From: Tardiphaga sp.
GTDB taxonomy: Bacteria; Pseudomonadota; Alphaproteobacteria; Rhizobiales; Xanthobacteraceae
DNA: 6,038 nucleotides
Assembly (NCBI GenBank): GCA_028290765.1
Contig: JAQGJF010000917.1
Span: 1 to 6,038, forward strand
Direction: 5' to 3'
The translations under genes were made by a program, and so were the position numbers. The notes under the pieces are model-generated. The model ran no database searches and was not told the origin of the DNA. It saw only the letters and a program-made list of their open reading frames with translations. Positions 1-5,545 of the stretch are shown here, piece after piece; position 1 is the first letter of the stretch; each line of letters begins with the position of its first letter.

Positions 1-862
1 TGAGGCGAAAATCGAACCAGCCGAGGGCGCCGAGCGCGATCACGATCGCGATCAACGGCGGGCCAGCGCCGATGATCATGAACGACAGGCGACGGAAGAA
101 CACAATGGCAATCAGAGCTCCGGCAGCGAAGCCGAACGCGTTGTAGAACAGGCGATCGCGCTCCACTGCATTGCGGATCTCCAGCTGCATGACCGGTACC
201 CCGGAGAGACGGGTCGTGAGCCCGGTGCCGGCCAGGTCCTCATCAATTGTTTTCCGAATGTTGACGATGACGTCGCGCAGACGGCTGCTGGAAACGACAT
301 CCGGATCAAGCGCGAGGACCATCAGCGTGAGTTCGCCATCCTCCGACAATAACTTGCCGTGGATAATCTCGTTGCTCATGACGCGCTGGATCAGCCGCTC
401 ATATTCTGCGCCTTCGGGCAATTGCTCCGGGAACAGCGGCGCGGGCAGCTCGTTGCCCTGCGGTGGCTGCCGGGCTGAGAACAGCGAGATAATGCCCCTC
501 GTGCCTTCAATCAATTGAAGGTCGGCGACGAGATCGCGCAGCTTTTCGAGCGACGCGCGCTCAAGCAGGTTCTTGCCCTCGACCACGATGAGGACATCGA
601 ATTCGTTCGACGGGAAGCGCCGCGTCACCTCTTCAAACGTCTTGAACTCGGACGTCTCGGATCGGAACAGCTGGCTGAGCGAATCGTCGACCTTGATGCG
701 CGTTATCCCGAACCCCGCCGCTATCAGCAACACGACGGCGGCAAGCCCAACGAGCAGCGGAAAGCGCAAGGAAATGAGCCCGATGCGCTCGAGACCGAAA
801 GCAATGCTCTGCGACACGCCGGTTCGTAAGCTGGGCTCTGGCTGTGTAGATCTCGTATCCAT
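1..862 (-). CDS. MMPL/RND-family exporter, N-terminal part (runs off left edge)
   Basis: The frame is open from an ATG at 862-860 to the window edge, giving 287 residues with no stop. Residues 1-33 are cytoplasmic; about 34-54 form the first membrane helix; about 55-235 form a soluble, probably periplasmic, loop; about 240-256 and 260-282 are two further helices. A long loop after TM1 followed by closely packed helices is the usual MMPL/RND plan. The segment SGVPVMQLEIRNAVERD just before TM2 is a hallmark of the family. The full protein is normally 750-900 residues with this unit repeated, so roughly one third is visible. Family members export lipids or hydrophobic compounds using proton-motive force; the substrate here cannot be read. 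The start has no strong Shine-Dalgarno, so it is less certain than the frame. It is divergent from the reductase at 1140, and the FixK/FNR-type box at 1039-1052 may serve both. Confidence 0.93.
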   Translation of the reverse strand, partial: MDTRSTQPEPSLRTGVSQSIAFGLERIGLISLRFPLLVGLAAVVLLIAAGFGITRIKVDDSLSQLFRSETSEFKTFEEVTRRFPSNEFDVLIVVEGKNLLERASLEKLRDLVADLQLIEGTRGIISLFSARQPPQGNELPAPLFPEQLPEGAEYERLIQRVMSNEIIHGKLLSEDGELTLMVLALDPDVVSSSRLRDVIVNIRKTIDEDLAGTGLTTRLSGVPVMQLEIRNAVERDRLFYNAFGFAAGALIAIVFFRRLSFMIIGAGPPLIAIVIALGALGWFDFRL

Positions 863-995
863 ATTCAGTAGCTCGCTAGATGATCGTCCGTGCGGCTTGC
901 CGGCCTCTGCCGCGAGCTTCAGGTCGCGCTCTCATGGCGTGGATACGTCTGCGCACGCGCTGCGACCATGACGGTTATCAAATTCGATGTCCCAT

Positions 996-1017
996 CAGAC
1001 CTTATCCAGACCTTATC
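996..1017. repeat. 11-bp perfect tandem repeat (two copies of CAGACCTTATC)
   Basis: Two exact adjacent copies occupy 996-1006 and 1007-1017 in the divergent intergenic region. Read on the minus strand, each copy carries a GATAAG hexamer (1017-1012 and 1006-1001). The first lies 21 bp from the FixK/FNR-type box, where a -10 element of a class II promoter for the leftward RND gene would be expected. The unit is about one helical turn, so both hexamers lie on the same DNA face. The repeat itself is certain; its role as a doubled -10 is inference. Confidence 0.85.
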
Positions 1018-1038
1018 GTCTCTGCTCGCAGCCTTGGC

Positions 1039-1052
1039 TTGACGGTTGTCAA
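1039..1052. promoter_or_regulatory. FixK/FNR-type operator between divergent genes
   Basis: TTGACGGTTGTCAA is a perfect palindrome in its outer five bases and matches the FixK2-type consensus TTGA-N6-TCAA (FNR: TTGAT-N4-ATCAA). Towards the reductase, a TATCAA hexamer at 1074-1079 follows after 21 bp, predicting a start near 1085 and a leader of about 55 nt. Towards the RND exporter, GATAAG at 1017-1012 also follows after 21 bp, predicting a leader of about 140 nt. One symmetric site could thus activate both genes. Which Crp/Fnr-family protein binds cannot be told from the site. Confidence 0.65.
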
Positions 1053-1126
1053 TGCAATCATCTCGCACTCATCTATCAAACGCCAAGTTGCGCGACTGAC
1101 CACGACGGAAGCCGCCATCTTCAACC

Positions 1127-1131
1127 GGAGG
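1127..1131 (+). promoter_or_regulatory. Shine-Dalgarno of the aldo/keto reductase (GGAGG)
   Basis: GGAGG lies 8 nt before the ATG at 1140. This fixes the true start of the reductase in the frame upstream of the frameshift, not at the GTG of the downstream frame at 1198. Confidence 0.8.
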
Positions 1132-1139
1132 ATTGAGCA

Positions 1140-2181
1140 ATGGCCCTTCCACAGCGCCCCCTCGGCTCAAGCCGCGTAATGATCAGCAGGACCGGATTTG
1201 GTGCGTGGGCGATCGGTGGCGGCGGTTGGGCATTCAGCTGGGGACCGCAAGACGACGCCGTTTCGCTGCAGACCATGCGTCATGCGGCGTCATGCGCTCA
1301 AACTCGGCGTGAACTGGATCGATACGGCCGCAGTATACGGCCTCGGTCATTCCGAAGAGGTGGTCGGCCGGCTGCTGCGCGAACGGTCGCCATCCGATCG
1401 CCTGATGGTGTTCACCAAATGTGGATTGATCTGGGATCCGAACGATCCGATGGCCCCGCCGCGACGCGTGCTCAAGCCAGAGTCGATTCGGCAGGAATGC
1501 GACGCTTCGTTGCGGCGGTTGGGCGTGGAGCGCATCGACCTCTACCAATTTCACTGGCCCGATGAAACCGGCACGCCCGTCGAGGATTCATGGAAGGAAA
1601 TGGTGCGGCTGATCGAGGAGGGCAAAGTCCGCTTGGGAGGCGTCAGCAATTTCGACGTATCATTGCTTGAGCGTTGCGAAGCCGTTCGGCATGTCGATTC
1701 ACTGCAGCCGCCGTTCTCGTTGATCCGGCGACAGGCCGCCGCGCGCGAGATCCCCTGGTGCGCCAGGCATAATACCGGCGTGATTTGTTACAGCCCGATG
1801 CAATCCGGCCTGTTGACCGACACGTTCAGCCGGGAGAAAGTCGCGCGATTTTCCGCAGATGATTGGCGGCGCCGCTCGCCTGATTTCATCGAGCCGAATC
1901 TGAGCCGCAATCTGGCCTTGCGCGACGCCTTGCGTCCGATTGCGCAACGCCATCACACCACCGTGTCAGCCGTCGCCGTGGCCTGGACGCTGGCCTGGCC
2001 CGGCGTCACCGGCGCCATCGTCGGCGGCCGCTCGCCCGAGCAGGTTGACGGCTGGATCGGCGCCGCGTCGCTCGAATTGACCGCATCCGACTTGCAGGAG
2101 ATTTCCGGCGCTATTCTGCGTACCGGTGCCGGAGAAGGACCAACGATGCCGCAACGGCAACAGGCCGAGGCGGCGCACTGA
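1140..2181 (+). pseudogene. Aldo/keto reductase, frameshifted by a 10-bp tandem duplication
   Basis: Translation from ATG 1140 gives a typical AKR N-terminus (GFGAWAIGGGGW, WGPQDDA) for about 49 residues. It then leaves the family sequence and ends at 1565. The rest of the enzyme is one frame over, from about 1288 to the TGA at 2181. The break is a perfect duplication of GCGTCATGCG (1277-1296). Deleting one copy gives an uninterrupted 343-residue protein, the normal length for a single-domain NADPH-dependent carbonyl reductase with a TIM barrel. In the restored numbering the catalytic tetrad is complete: D58 and Y63 (IDTAAVYG), K90 (MVFTK) and H135 (YQFHWPD). The C-terminal NADP-binding segment AIVGGRSPEQVDGW is also intact. 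As sequenced, no full-length product is made. A restart at ATG 1282 would lack the first barrel strand and is unlikely to be active. A sequencing or assembly error is possible, because everything else is under good coding constraint. Confidence 0.88.
1277..1296 (+). repeat. 10-bp tandem duplication causing the reductase frameshift
   Basis: GCGTCATGCG is present twice, head to tail, at 1277-1286 and 1287-1296. Ten is not a multiple of three, so the second copy shifts the frame by +1. Removing either copy joins ...QTMRHA directly to LKLGVNWIDTAA..., the expected family sequence. The event therefore looks recent, and precisely reversible by slippage or recombination. Confidence 0.93.
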
Positions 2182-2182
2182 A

Positions 2183-2869
2183 CTAGCTCGCGCCAGCCGG
2201 GATAAGATGGCGCTGGAACCAGTTGCGTGCCAACCGCGCCACTTCGTCCAGCGCTCCTGGTTCTTCGAACAAATGCGACGCACCCGGCACGATCATCAGT
2301 TGCTTTTCGCAGCGCAGCTGCGCGAACGCCTGCCGGTTAAGTCCAACGACTTGGCCATCTTCTTCGCCGACGATCAACAGGGTTGGAGCCCGAACCCGCA
2401 CCAGCGCCATGTCGTCAGCAAGGTCGGGACGCCCGCCGCGCGATACGATGGCGCCCACCGCGTCGGGCCGCACCGCCGCAGCAGCCAGCGCCGCCGCGGC
2501 GCCGGTGCTGGCGCCGAAATAGCCAATCGGAAGACCCTTGGTGTCGGGAAACTGGGTGAGCCAGTCGGTCGCGTCGACCAGCCTTTCGGTGAGCAAATCG
2601 ATGTCGAAGCGAAAATCCGCGGTGCGCGCGTCGACCACTTCCTCGTGCACCGTCAACAGATCGATCAACAGGGTCGCAAGCCTCGCCTTGTTGAGCACGC
2701 GAGCCACATATCGATTGCGGGGGCTGTGCCGGCTGCTGCCGCTGCCATGGGCGAGCAGCACAATTGCGCGGGCGTCCTTTGGCAGAGTCAGACTGCCCTC
2801 GAGGGTTACCGAACCTGCGGGAACGCTGACCAATTGCTCTTCGAGCGTCGGAGCTGCAGCACTGCTCAT
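2183..2869 (-). CDS. Alpha/beta hydrolase, dienelactone hydrolase-like
   Basis: This is a 228-residue cytosolic hydrolase without signal peptide. The fold signature is clear: strand plus oxyanion loop VLLAHGSGSSRHSPRN (about 37-52), nucleophile elbow GASTG with S121, acid D171 in GEEDGQV, and base H199 in PGASHLF. The Ser nucleophile distinguishes it from classical dienelactone hydrolases, which use Cys; it fits the DLH-like family often found beside or fused to phosphoribosyltransferases (M. tuberculosis Rv0571c, from memory). The substrate is unknown; esters or thioesters are plausible. ATG 2869-2867 is preceded by GGAAG at 2880-2876. Only 15 nt separate it from the stop of the upstream PRTase/esterase gene, so the two are almost certainly cotranscribed. 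Its TAG (2185-2183) lies one base from the reductase stop, leaving no room for a separate terminator between the convergent genes. Confidence 0.93.
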   Translation of the reverse strand: MSSAAAPTLEEQLVSVPAGSVTLEGSLTLPKDARAIVLLAHGSGSSRHSPRNRYVARVLNKARLATLLIDLLTVHEEVVDARTADFRFDIDLLTERLVDATDWLTQFPDTKGLPIGYFGASTGAAAALAAAAVRPDAVGAIVSRGGRPDLADDMALVRVRAPTLLIVGEEDGQVVGLNRQAFAQLRCEKQLMIVPGASHLFEEPGALDEVARLARNWFQRHLIPAGAS

Positions 2870-2884
2870 GATGTGCTTCCTTTG

Positions 2885-4894
2885 TTACACCGCGAATGGG
2901 AATGTCTCCGGAAGTTCGCCCGCCTCCCATTGCTCCGTGGTTTCGAGCGGCTCGAGCGCGCGCGTTTCATCGAAATGAAGCACCGCGTCGAATTGTTCGG
3001 CTAGCCGCGCCCGGAAATAGTGGCTCTGCCGCTCGGTTTCCGGACGGTAGATCACGCCGATCGCCCGCTCGAGCCGAGCCGCCTGCAACTGACGGATCAC
3101 CGCGTCGCCGTCGTTCATAACCAGCAGGAATCGGCCGCGCCCGGTCGCATGGAATAGCGCCTCGTAGCTGCCGGCCAACGCCGGCCGCACACGTTTTCGC
3201 TCGGCCGATTTGCCCCAATCGGAGGCCGCCGTGACCGTGCCGTGGTGGGTGGTAAAGCCGACCAGCACCGCATTGCCAGCGTATTTCTCCCGCGTCAGCT
3301 GGCCGACATTCAATTCGCCGCGCCGGCCCATTTCCGTTGCGCGCGCATCGCCGAGATGGGAGTTGTGCTCCCAGACCGCAATCCTGGCGCGGCCCGCTTT
3401 GCGATCGAGATGGGTGACCAACGCGTCAAGCGTTTCGGCCATATGGCGGTCGCGCAGGTTCCATGACGAGACTTCTTCGAGGAATACCGAGCGGTAATAC
3501 GCCTCCGCATTCTTCACCAGGCGGGCGTTCTGCTGGGCGTAGAACAGATCATCATCCACGCGGCCGTTATGGTGCGCGGTATCAGCCGCCCGGCGTTGCA
3601 ACTCAACCAATTGGCGGACCACCTCCTCTTCACACGATTTGGAAAGGTTGAGGCGTGTCATAAGGCCATACGCCTGGGTATCTTCCCCGACATGATCGAA
3701 GCAGGAGTAGCGTTCGCGTGCGCGCGCGGCTGCCTCCGGGTCGACTGTCTCGAGATATTGCAGCACGGCTTTCATCGAGGCGTGCAGGCTGTAGAGGTCG
3801 AGGCCATAAAACCCGACTTTTTCGGCGCTCTGCGGTAGCGTGTCATTATGCGCCCGCAGCCACTCGATGAACTCGACCACCACCGTGTTGCGCCACATCC
3901 AAGTCGGGAAGCGGCGAAAATCGGCCAGCGCTTCCGAAGCATCGACGTCGTCGCTGACACCGCGCACATAGCGGTTGAGCCGATAGGCGTCGGGCCAATC
4001 CGCCTCTACGGCGACGGCGGTGAAGCTTTTCTCCGTGATCAGCCGTTTGGTGATCTCGGCGCGCTCGCGGTAGAATTCGAGGGTGCCGTGGGATGCTTCG
4101 CCCAGTAGCGCGAGGCGCGCCTCGCCGATCCGGCCGATCAGCGGATCGTAATCGCGCGCCGATCCCGCCAATGGGTGGGCCATTTCGCGTAATGCCTTGA
4201 TGAGCGCGGTGTCTGCTGTCGGACTTTGCGCGGCCTCTTCCTTCTCCGGTGCGTTGCGCCGCGCGAGCAAGGCGCCGACCTCTTCGTCCGTCGTCTGCGA
4301 AAAATCCCGGTACCAGCGACCGACCGCGTGGAACTGTTCCGGCGTAATCGCACAGATGACGTCGTCGGCCTCCCTCTTCATCTCCTCGCAGGTCTCGAGC
4401 GCTGCGGTGGGAACCGCAACGACAATGCGGACTGGATTCTGCTGCCGCAAGGCTTTGATTGCGGCATGCATGGTGGCTCCGGTCGCGAGGCCATCGTCGA
4501 CCAGGATGACGGTGCGGCCGCGGACATCGGGCGGCGGGCGACCGCCGCGGTAAAGACGCTCGCGTCGCGCCAGCTCTTTTAGTTCACGCGTGGTCATCGC
4601 ATCGATCAGGTGCTCGGGGATGCCAAGACGTTCAACGAGTTGGTCGTTGAGCACACGGACGCCGCCAGTAGCGACCGCGCCCATCGCCAACTCCTCGTAG
4701 CCGGGGATGCCTAGCTTGCGAACGACAAAGACGTCGAGCGGAGCGCCGAGCACACGGGCCACTTCATAAGCGACGGGCACGCCGCCGCGCGGCAGGGCCA
4801 GCACGAGCACGTCCGGGCGCTTGGCATAGGCTGCGAGCTTCTCGGCGAGCACCCGGCCCGCTTCGCGGCGGTCGCGAAAGAGACCCGGGTCCAT
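2885..4894 (-). CDS. Phosphoribosyltransferase / erythromycin esterase-like fusion protein
   Basis: This is a 669-residue, two-domain, probably cytosolic protein. Residues about 1-215 are a type I phosphoribosyltransferase: [14 protein letters not shown] (33-46) and the PRPP-binding loop [13 protein letters not shown] (129-141) with the paired acidic D133/D134. After a charged linker (about 213-235), residues about 236-660 form an erythromycin esterase (Ere) superfamily domain. It keeps GEASHG (E266, H269), VEAD (E297) and WEHNSHLGD (E509, H510, H513), which correspond to Ere active-site motifs. The substrate is unlikely to be a macrolide; most chromosomal homologues are uncharacterised. Architecture and length match mycobacterial Rv2030c, a DosR dormancy-regulon protein (recalled, not searched). 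The start was set at ATG 4894 because AAGGAG (4910-4905) lies 10 nt upstream. A GTG at 4933 would add 13 residues and place this ribosome site inside the gene. It is the first intact gene of an operon with the hydrolase and lies downstream of the promoter at 5173-5214. Confidence 0.94.
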   Translation of the reverse strand: MDPGLFRDRREAGRVLAEKLAAYAKRPDVLVLALPRGGVPVAYEVARVLGAPLDVFVVRKLGIPGYEELAMGAVATGGVRVLNDQLVERLGIPEHLIDAMTTRELKELARRERLYRGGRPPPDVRGRTVILVDDGLATGATMHAAIKALRQQNPVRIVVAVPTAALETCEEMKREADDVICAITPEQFHAVGRWYRDFSQTTDEEVGALLARRNAPEKEEAAQSPTADTALIKALREMAHPLAGSARDYDPLIGRIGEARLALLGEASHGTLEFYRERAEITKRLITEKSFTAVAVEADWPDAYRLNRYVRGVSDDVDASEALADFRRFPTWMWRNTVVVEFIEWLRAHNDTLPQSAEKVGFYGLDLYSLHASMKAVLQYLETVDPEAAARARERYSCFDHVGEDTQAYGLMTRLNLSKSCEEEVVRQLVELQRRAADTAHHNGRVDDDLFYAQQNARLVKNAEAYYRSVFLEEVSSWNLRDRHMAETLDALVTHLDRKAGRARIAVWEHNSHLGDARATEMGRRGELNVGQLTREKYAGNAVLVGFTTHHGTVTAASDWGKSAERKRVRPALAGSYEALFHATGRGRFLLVMNDGDAVIRQLQAARLERAIGVIYRPETERQSHYFRARLAEQFDAVLHFDETRALEPLETTEQWEAGELPETFPFAV

Positions 4895-4904
4895 ATCTTC
4901 TCTT

Positions 4905-4910
4905 CTCCTT
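4905..4910 (-). promoter_or_regulatory. Shine-Dalgarno of the PRTase/esterase gene (AAGGAG)
   Basis: On the minus strand AAGGAG is followed by a 10-nt purine-rich spacer and the ATG at 4894-4892. It decides the start codon in favour of this ATG over the in-frame GTG at 4933. Confidence 0.75.
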
Positions 4911-4963
4911 TTCGATGCCGAGCCGCTTGGCACAGACTTTTCGAATAGGTCCCGCCGGCCCCG

Positions 4964-4981
4964 AGCCGCCCCTAGGCGGCT
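4964..4981. other. GC-rich 7-bp hairpin across the prs-remnant stop codon
   Basis: AGCCGCC and GGCGGCT are perfect complements around the 4-nt loop CCTA (TAGG on the minus strand), so the TAG of the prs remnant sits at the stem/loop junction. In the leftward transcript it would form about 70 nt before the PRTase start. No T-run follows on either strand, so it is not a canonical terminator. It could stabilise or pause the leader, or be chance in GC-rich DNA. Confidence 0.4.
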
Positions 4982-5124
4982 GCTTCGATCTGCGCGGTAT
5001 GCGAATCAACGGTGACGACGTGGTCGACCCCAACGACTCCCAGAAGATCGGCGACCATCCGCGCCATGATCGGCTCCCGCGTCCCATGCCACCTGTTCGC
5101 ACGTCCGTAGCCGAAATACGGCAC
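4972..5124 (-). pseudogene. prs: Remnant of ribose-phosphate pyrophosphokinase (PRPP synthetase)
   Basis: The last 50 codons of a minus-strand frame read VPYFGYGRANRW, then REPIMARMVADLLGVVGVDH, then [12 protein letters not shown], and stop at TAG 4974-4972. These match, in order and spacing, a core segment of the Prs N-terminal domain (PYFGYARQDR..., ...PITAKxVADLL...GVDRVxTVDLHxxQI). The usual protein is about 310 residues. The N-terminal part upstream of PYFGY and the whole C-terminal half, including the pyrophosphate and ribose-phosphate loops, are absent. The Q-D-R of PYFGYARQDR is altered to A-N-R, so this is a dead fragment. An intact Prs would make PRPP, the substrate of the phosphoribosyltransferase encoded directly downstream. 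The ancestral operon was probably prs, then PRTase/esterase, then hydrolase, behind the promoter at 5173-5214. The symbol refers to the family of origin. Confidence 0.78.
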
Positions 5125-5172
5125 GTTGCTCGTGCACGATCGAGCGGGCCGACGCCGGTTGGCCGTGCGCTG

Positions 5173-5214
5173 AATATCGCCGAAGCCGATCTTAGCCGCC
5201 TTGATGATCATCAA
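5173..5214 (-). promoter_or_regulatory. Class II FixK/FNR-type promoter for the PRTase/esterase-hydrolase operon
   Basis: TTGATGATCATCAA (5214-5201) is a perfect 14-bp palindrome and an exact match to both FNR (TTGAT-N4-ATCAA) and FixK2 (TTGA-N6-TCAA) consensus. On the minus strand a GATATT hexamer (5178-5173) follows after exactly 22 bp. That is the spacing of class II Fnr-activated promoters, with the box centred at -41.5. The predicted start is near 5166, giving a leader of about 270 nt that spans the prs remnant before the PRTase ATG at 4894. Box and spacing are seen; function is inferred. Confidence 0.72.
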
Positions 5215-5347
5215 CATCACAGAACCGGATCCAGATTCGCGCCACGACCAACCCTCTCTGAGCCCGCCCGAGCAGCGCTCAGATGTCCGACCTCTTGAAA
5301 CGTGCCGGCCCGTGCGCCTTCGCTGAGCCGCGCCGGCCGCCGGATTG

Positions 5348-5387
5348 TTGACAGGCCTCAATGTCATCCGGGGTCTTGGCCGATAAG
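5348..5387 (+). promoter_or_regulatory. FixK/FNR-type promoter candidate for the HpnN-like exporter
   Basis: TTGACAGGCCTCAA (5348-5361) matches TTGA-N6-TCAA exactly. A GATAAG hexamer (5382-5387) follows after 20 bp; at the ideal 22 bp the sequence is TAAGGT. The predicted start is near 5394, about 150 nt before the ATG at 5546. Looking leftward, no -10-like hexamer sits at the right distance, so the site probably serves the rightward gene. Spacing is less ideal than at 5173-5214. Confidence 0.55.
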
Positions 5388-5426
5388 GTGGCTGTGACTG
5401 ATGGAAGCCACCAGAGCGAAGAAGTA

Positions 5427-5449
5427 GAACGTGAGCGATGGTCACGTTC
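5427..5449. repeat. 8-bp perfect inverted repeat, GAACGTGA-N7-TCACGTTC
   Basis: The two arms (5427-5434 and 5442-5449) are exact complements around a 7-nt spacer. They lie about 97 bp before the exporter ATG and downstream of the predicted start from the 5348 box. No T-run follows, so a terminator is unlikely. It could be an operator for a dimeric regulator or a leader hairpin. A chance repeat of this size in 6 kb is not improbable. Confidence 0.4.
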
Positions 5450-5545
5450 GTCGCAGTTCTGGAATTGGGGGCGCGTAAATTGCGACCCCGATCGAGTCCG
5501 GAGTCGCCGCGATCCTGGCGTAACAACCGAGAGCTGGTGCCAGCC

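Larger units (their letters stand above)
4895..5545. other. 651-bp region without an intact gene
   Basis: This stretch separates the PRTase/esterase operon from the divergent HpnN-like exporter. It contains the leader and ribosome site of the operon, a GC-rich hairpin (4964-4981), a prs remnant (4972-5124), two FixK/FNR-type promoter candidates (5173-5214 minus, 5348-5387 plus) and an inverted repeat (5427-5449). I recognise no conserved coding sequence in 5215-5545. A minus-strand frame is open through most of it, but only the terminal 50 codons resemble a known protein. It is most simply read as a regulatory region that has absorbed a decayed gene. Confidence 0.75.

Noticed and set aside
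505..520. Palindrome CTTCAAT-CA-ATTGAAG
   Set aside because: It lies well inside the leftward RND coding sequence, encodes ordinary residues (LQLIEG) and does not fit the TTGA-N6-TCAA spacing.
880..1179. 99-residue plus-strand frame in the divergent intergenic region
   Set aside because: It runs through the operator, the tandem repeat and the reductase ribosome site, and has no recognisable protein signature.
2172..2194. Bidirectional terminator between the convergent reductase and hydrolase genes
   Set aside because: GGCGC-N13-GCGCC is a short stem with a large loop and no T-run on either side.
2126..3004. 292-residue plus-strand open frame opposite the hydrolase
   Set aside because: It is antisense to a gene with a complete catalytic triad and good ribosome site. 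Its product is Arg/Gln-rich with no recognisable domain: a shadow frame of GC-rich DNA.
4895..4933. GTG start at 4933 for the PRTase/esterase gene
   Set aside because: It would place the strong AAGGAG site inside the coding sequence and add 13 residues of unconserved, basic character.
5348..5353. TTGACA as a sigma-70 -35 element (a similar TTGACA lies on the minus strand at 1052-1047)
   Set aside because: No acceptable -10 lies 16-18 bp downstream of either. Both are better explained as halves of TTGA-N6-TCAA palindromes.
5429..5447. CRP site within the inverted repeat (GTGA...TCAC)
   Set aside because: The half-sites are separated by 7 bases instead of the 6 required for a CRP/cAMP site.
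5461..5474. Sigma-54 promoter (GG-N10-GC)
   Set aside because: Only the GG and GC dinucleotides match; the TTGC-type -12 context is missing.
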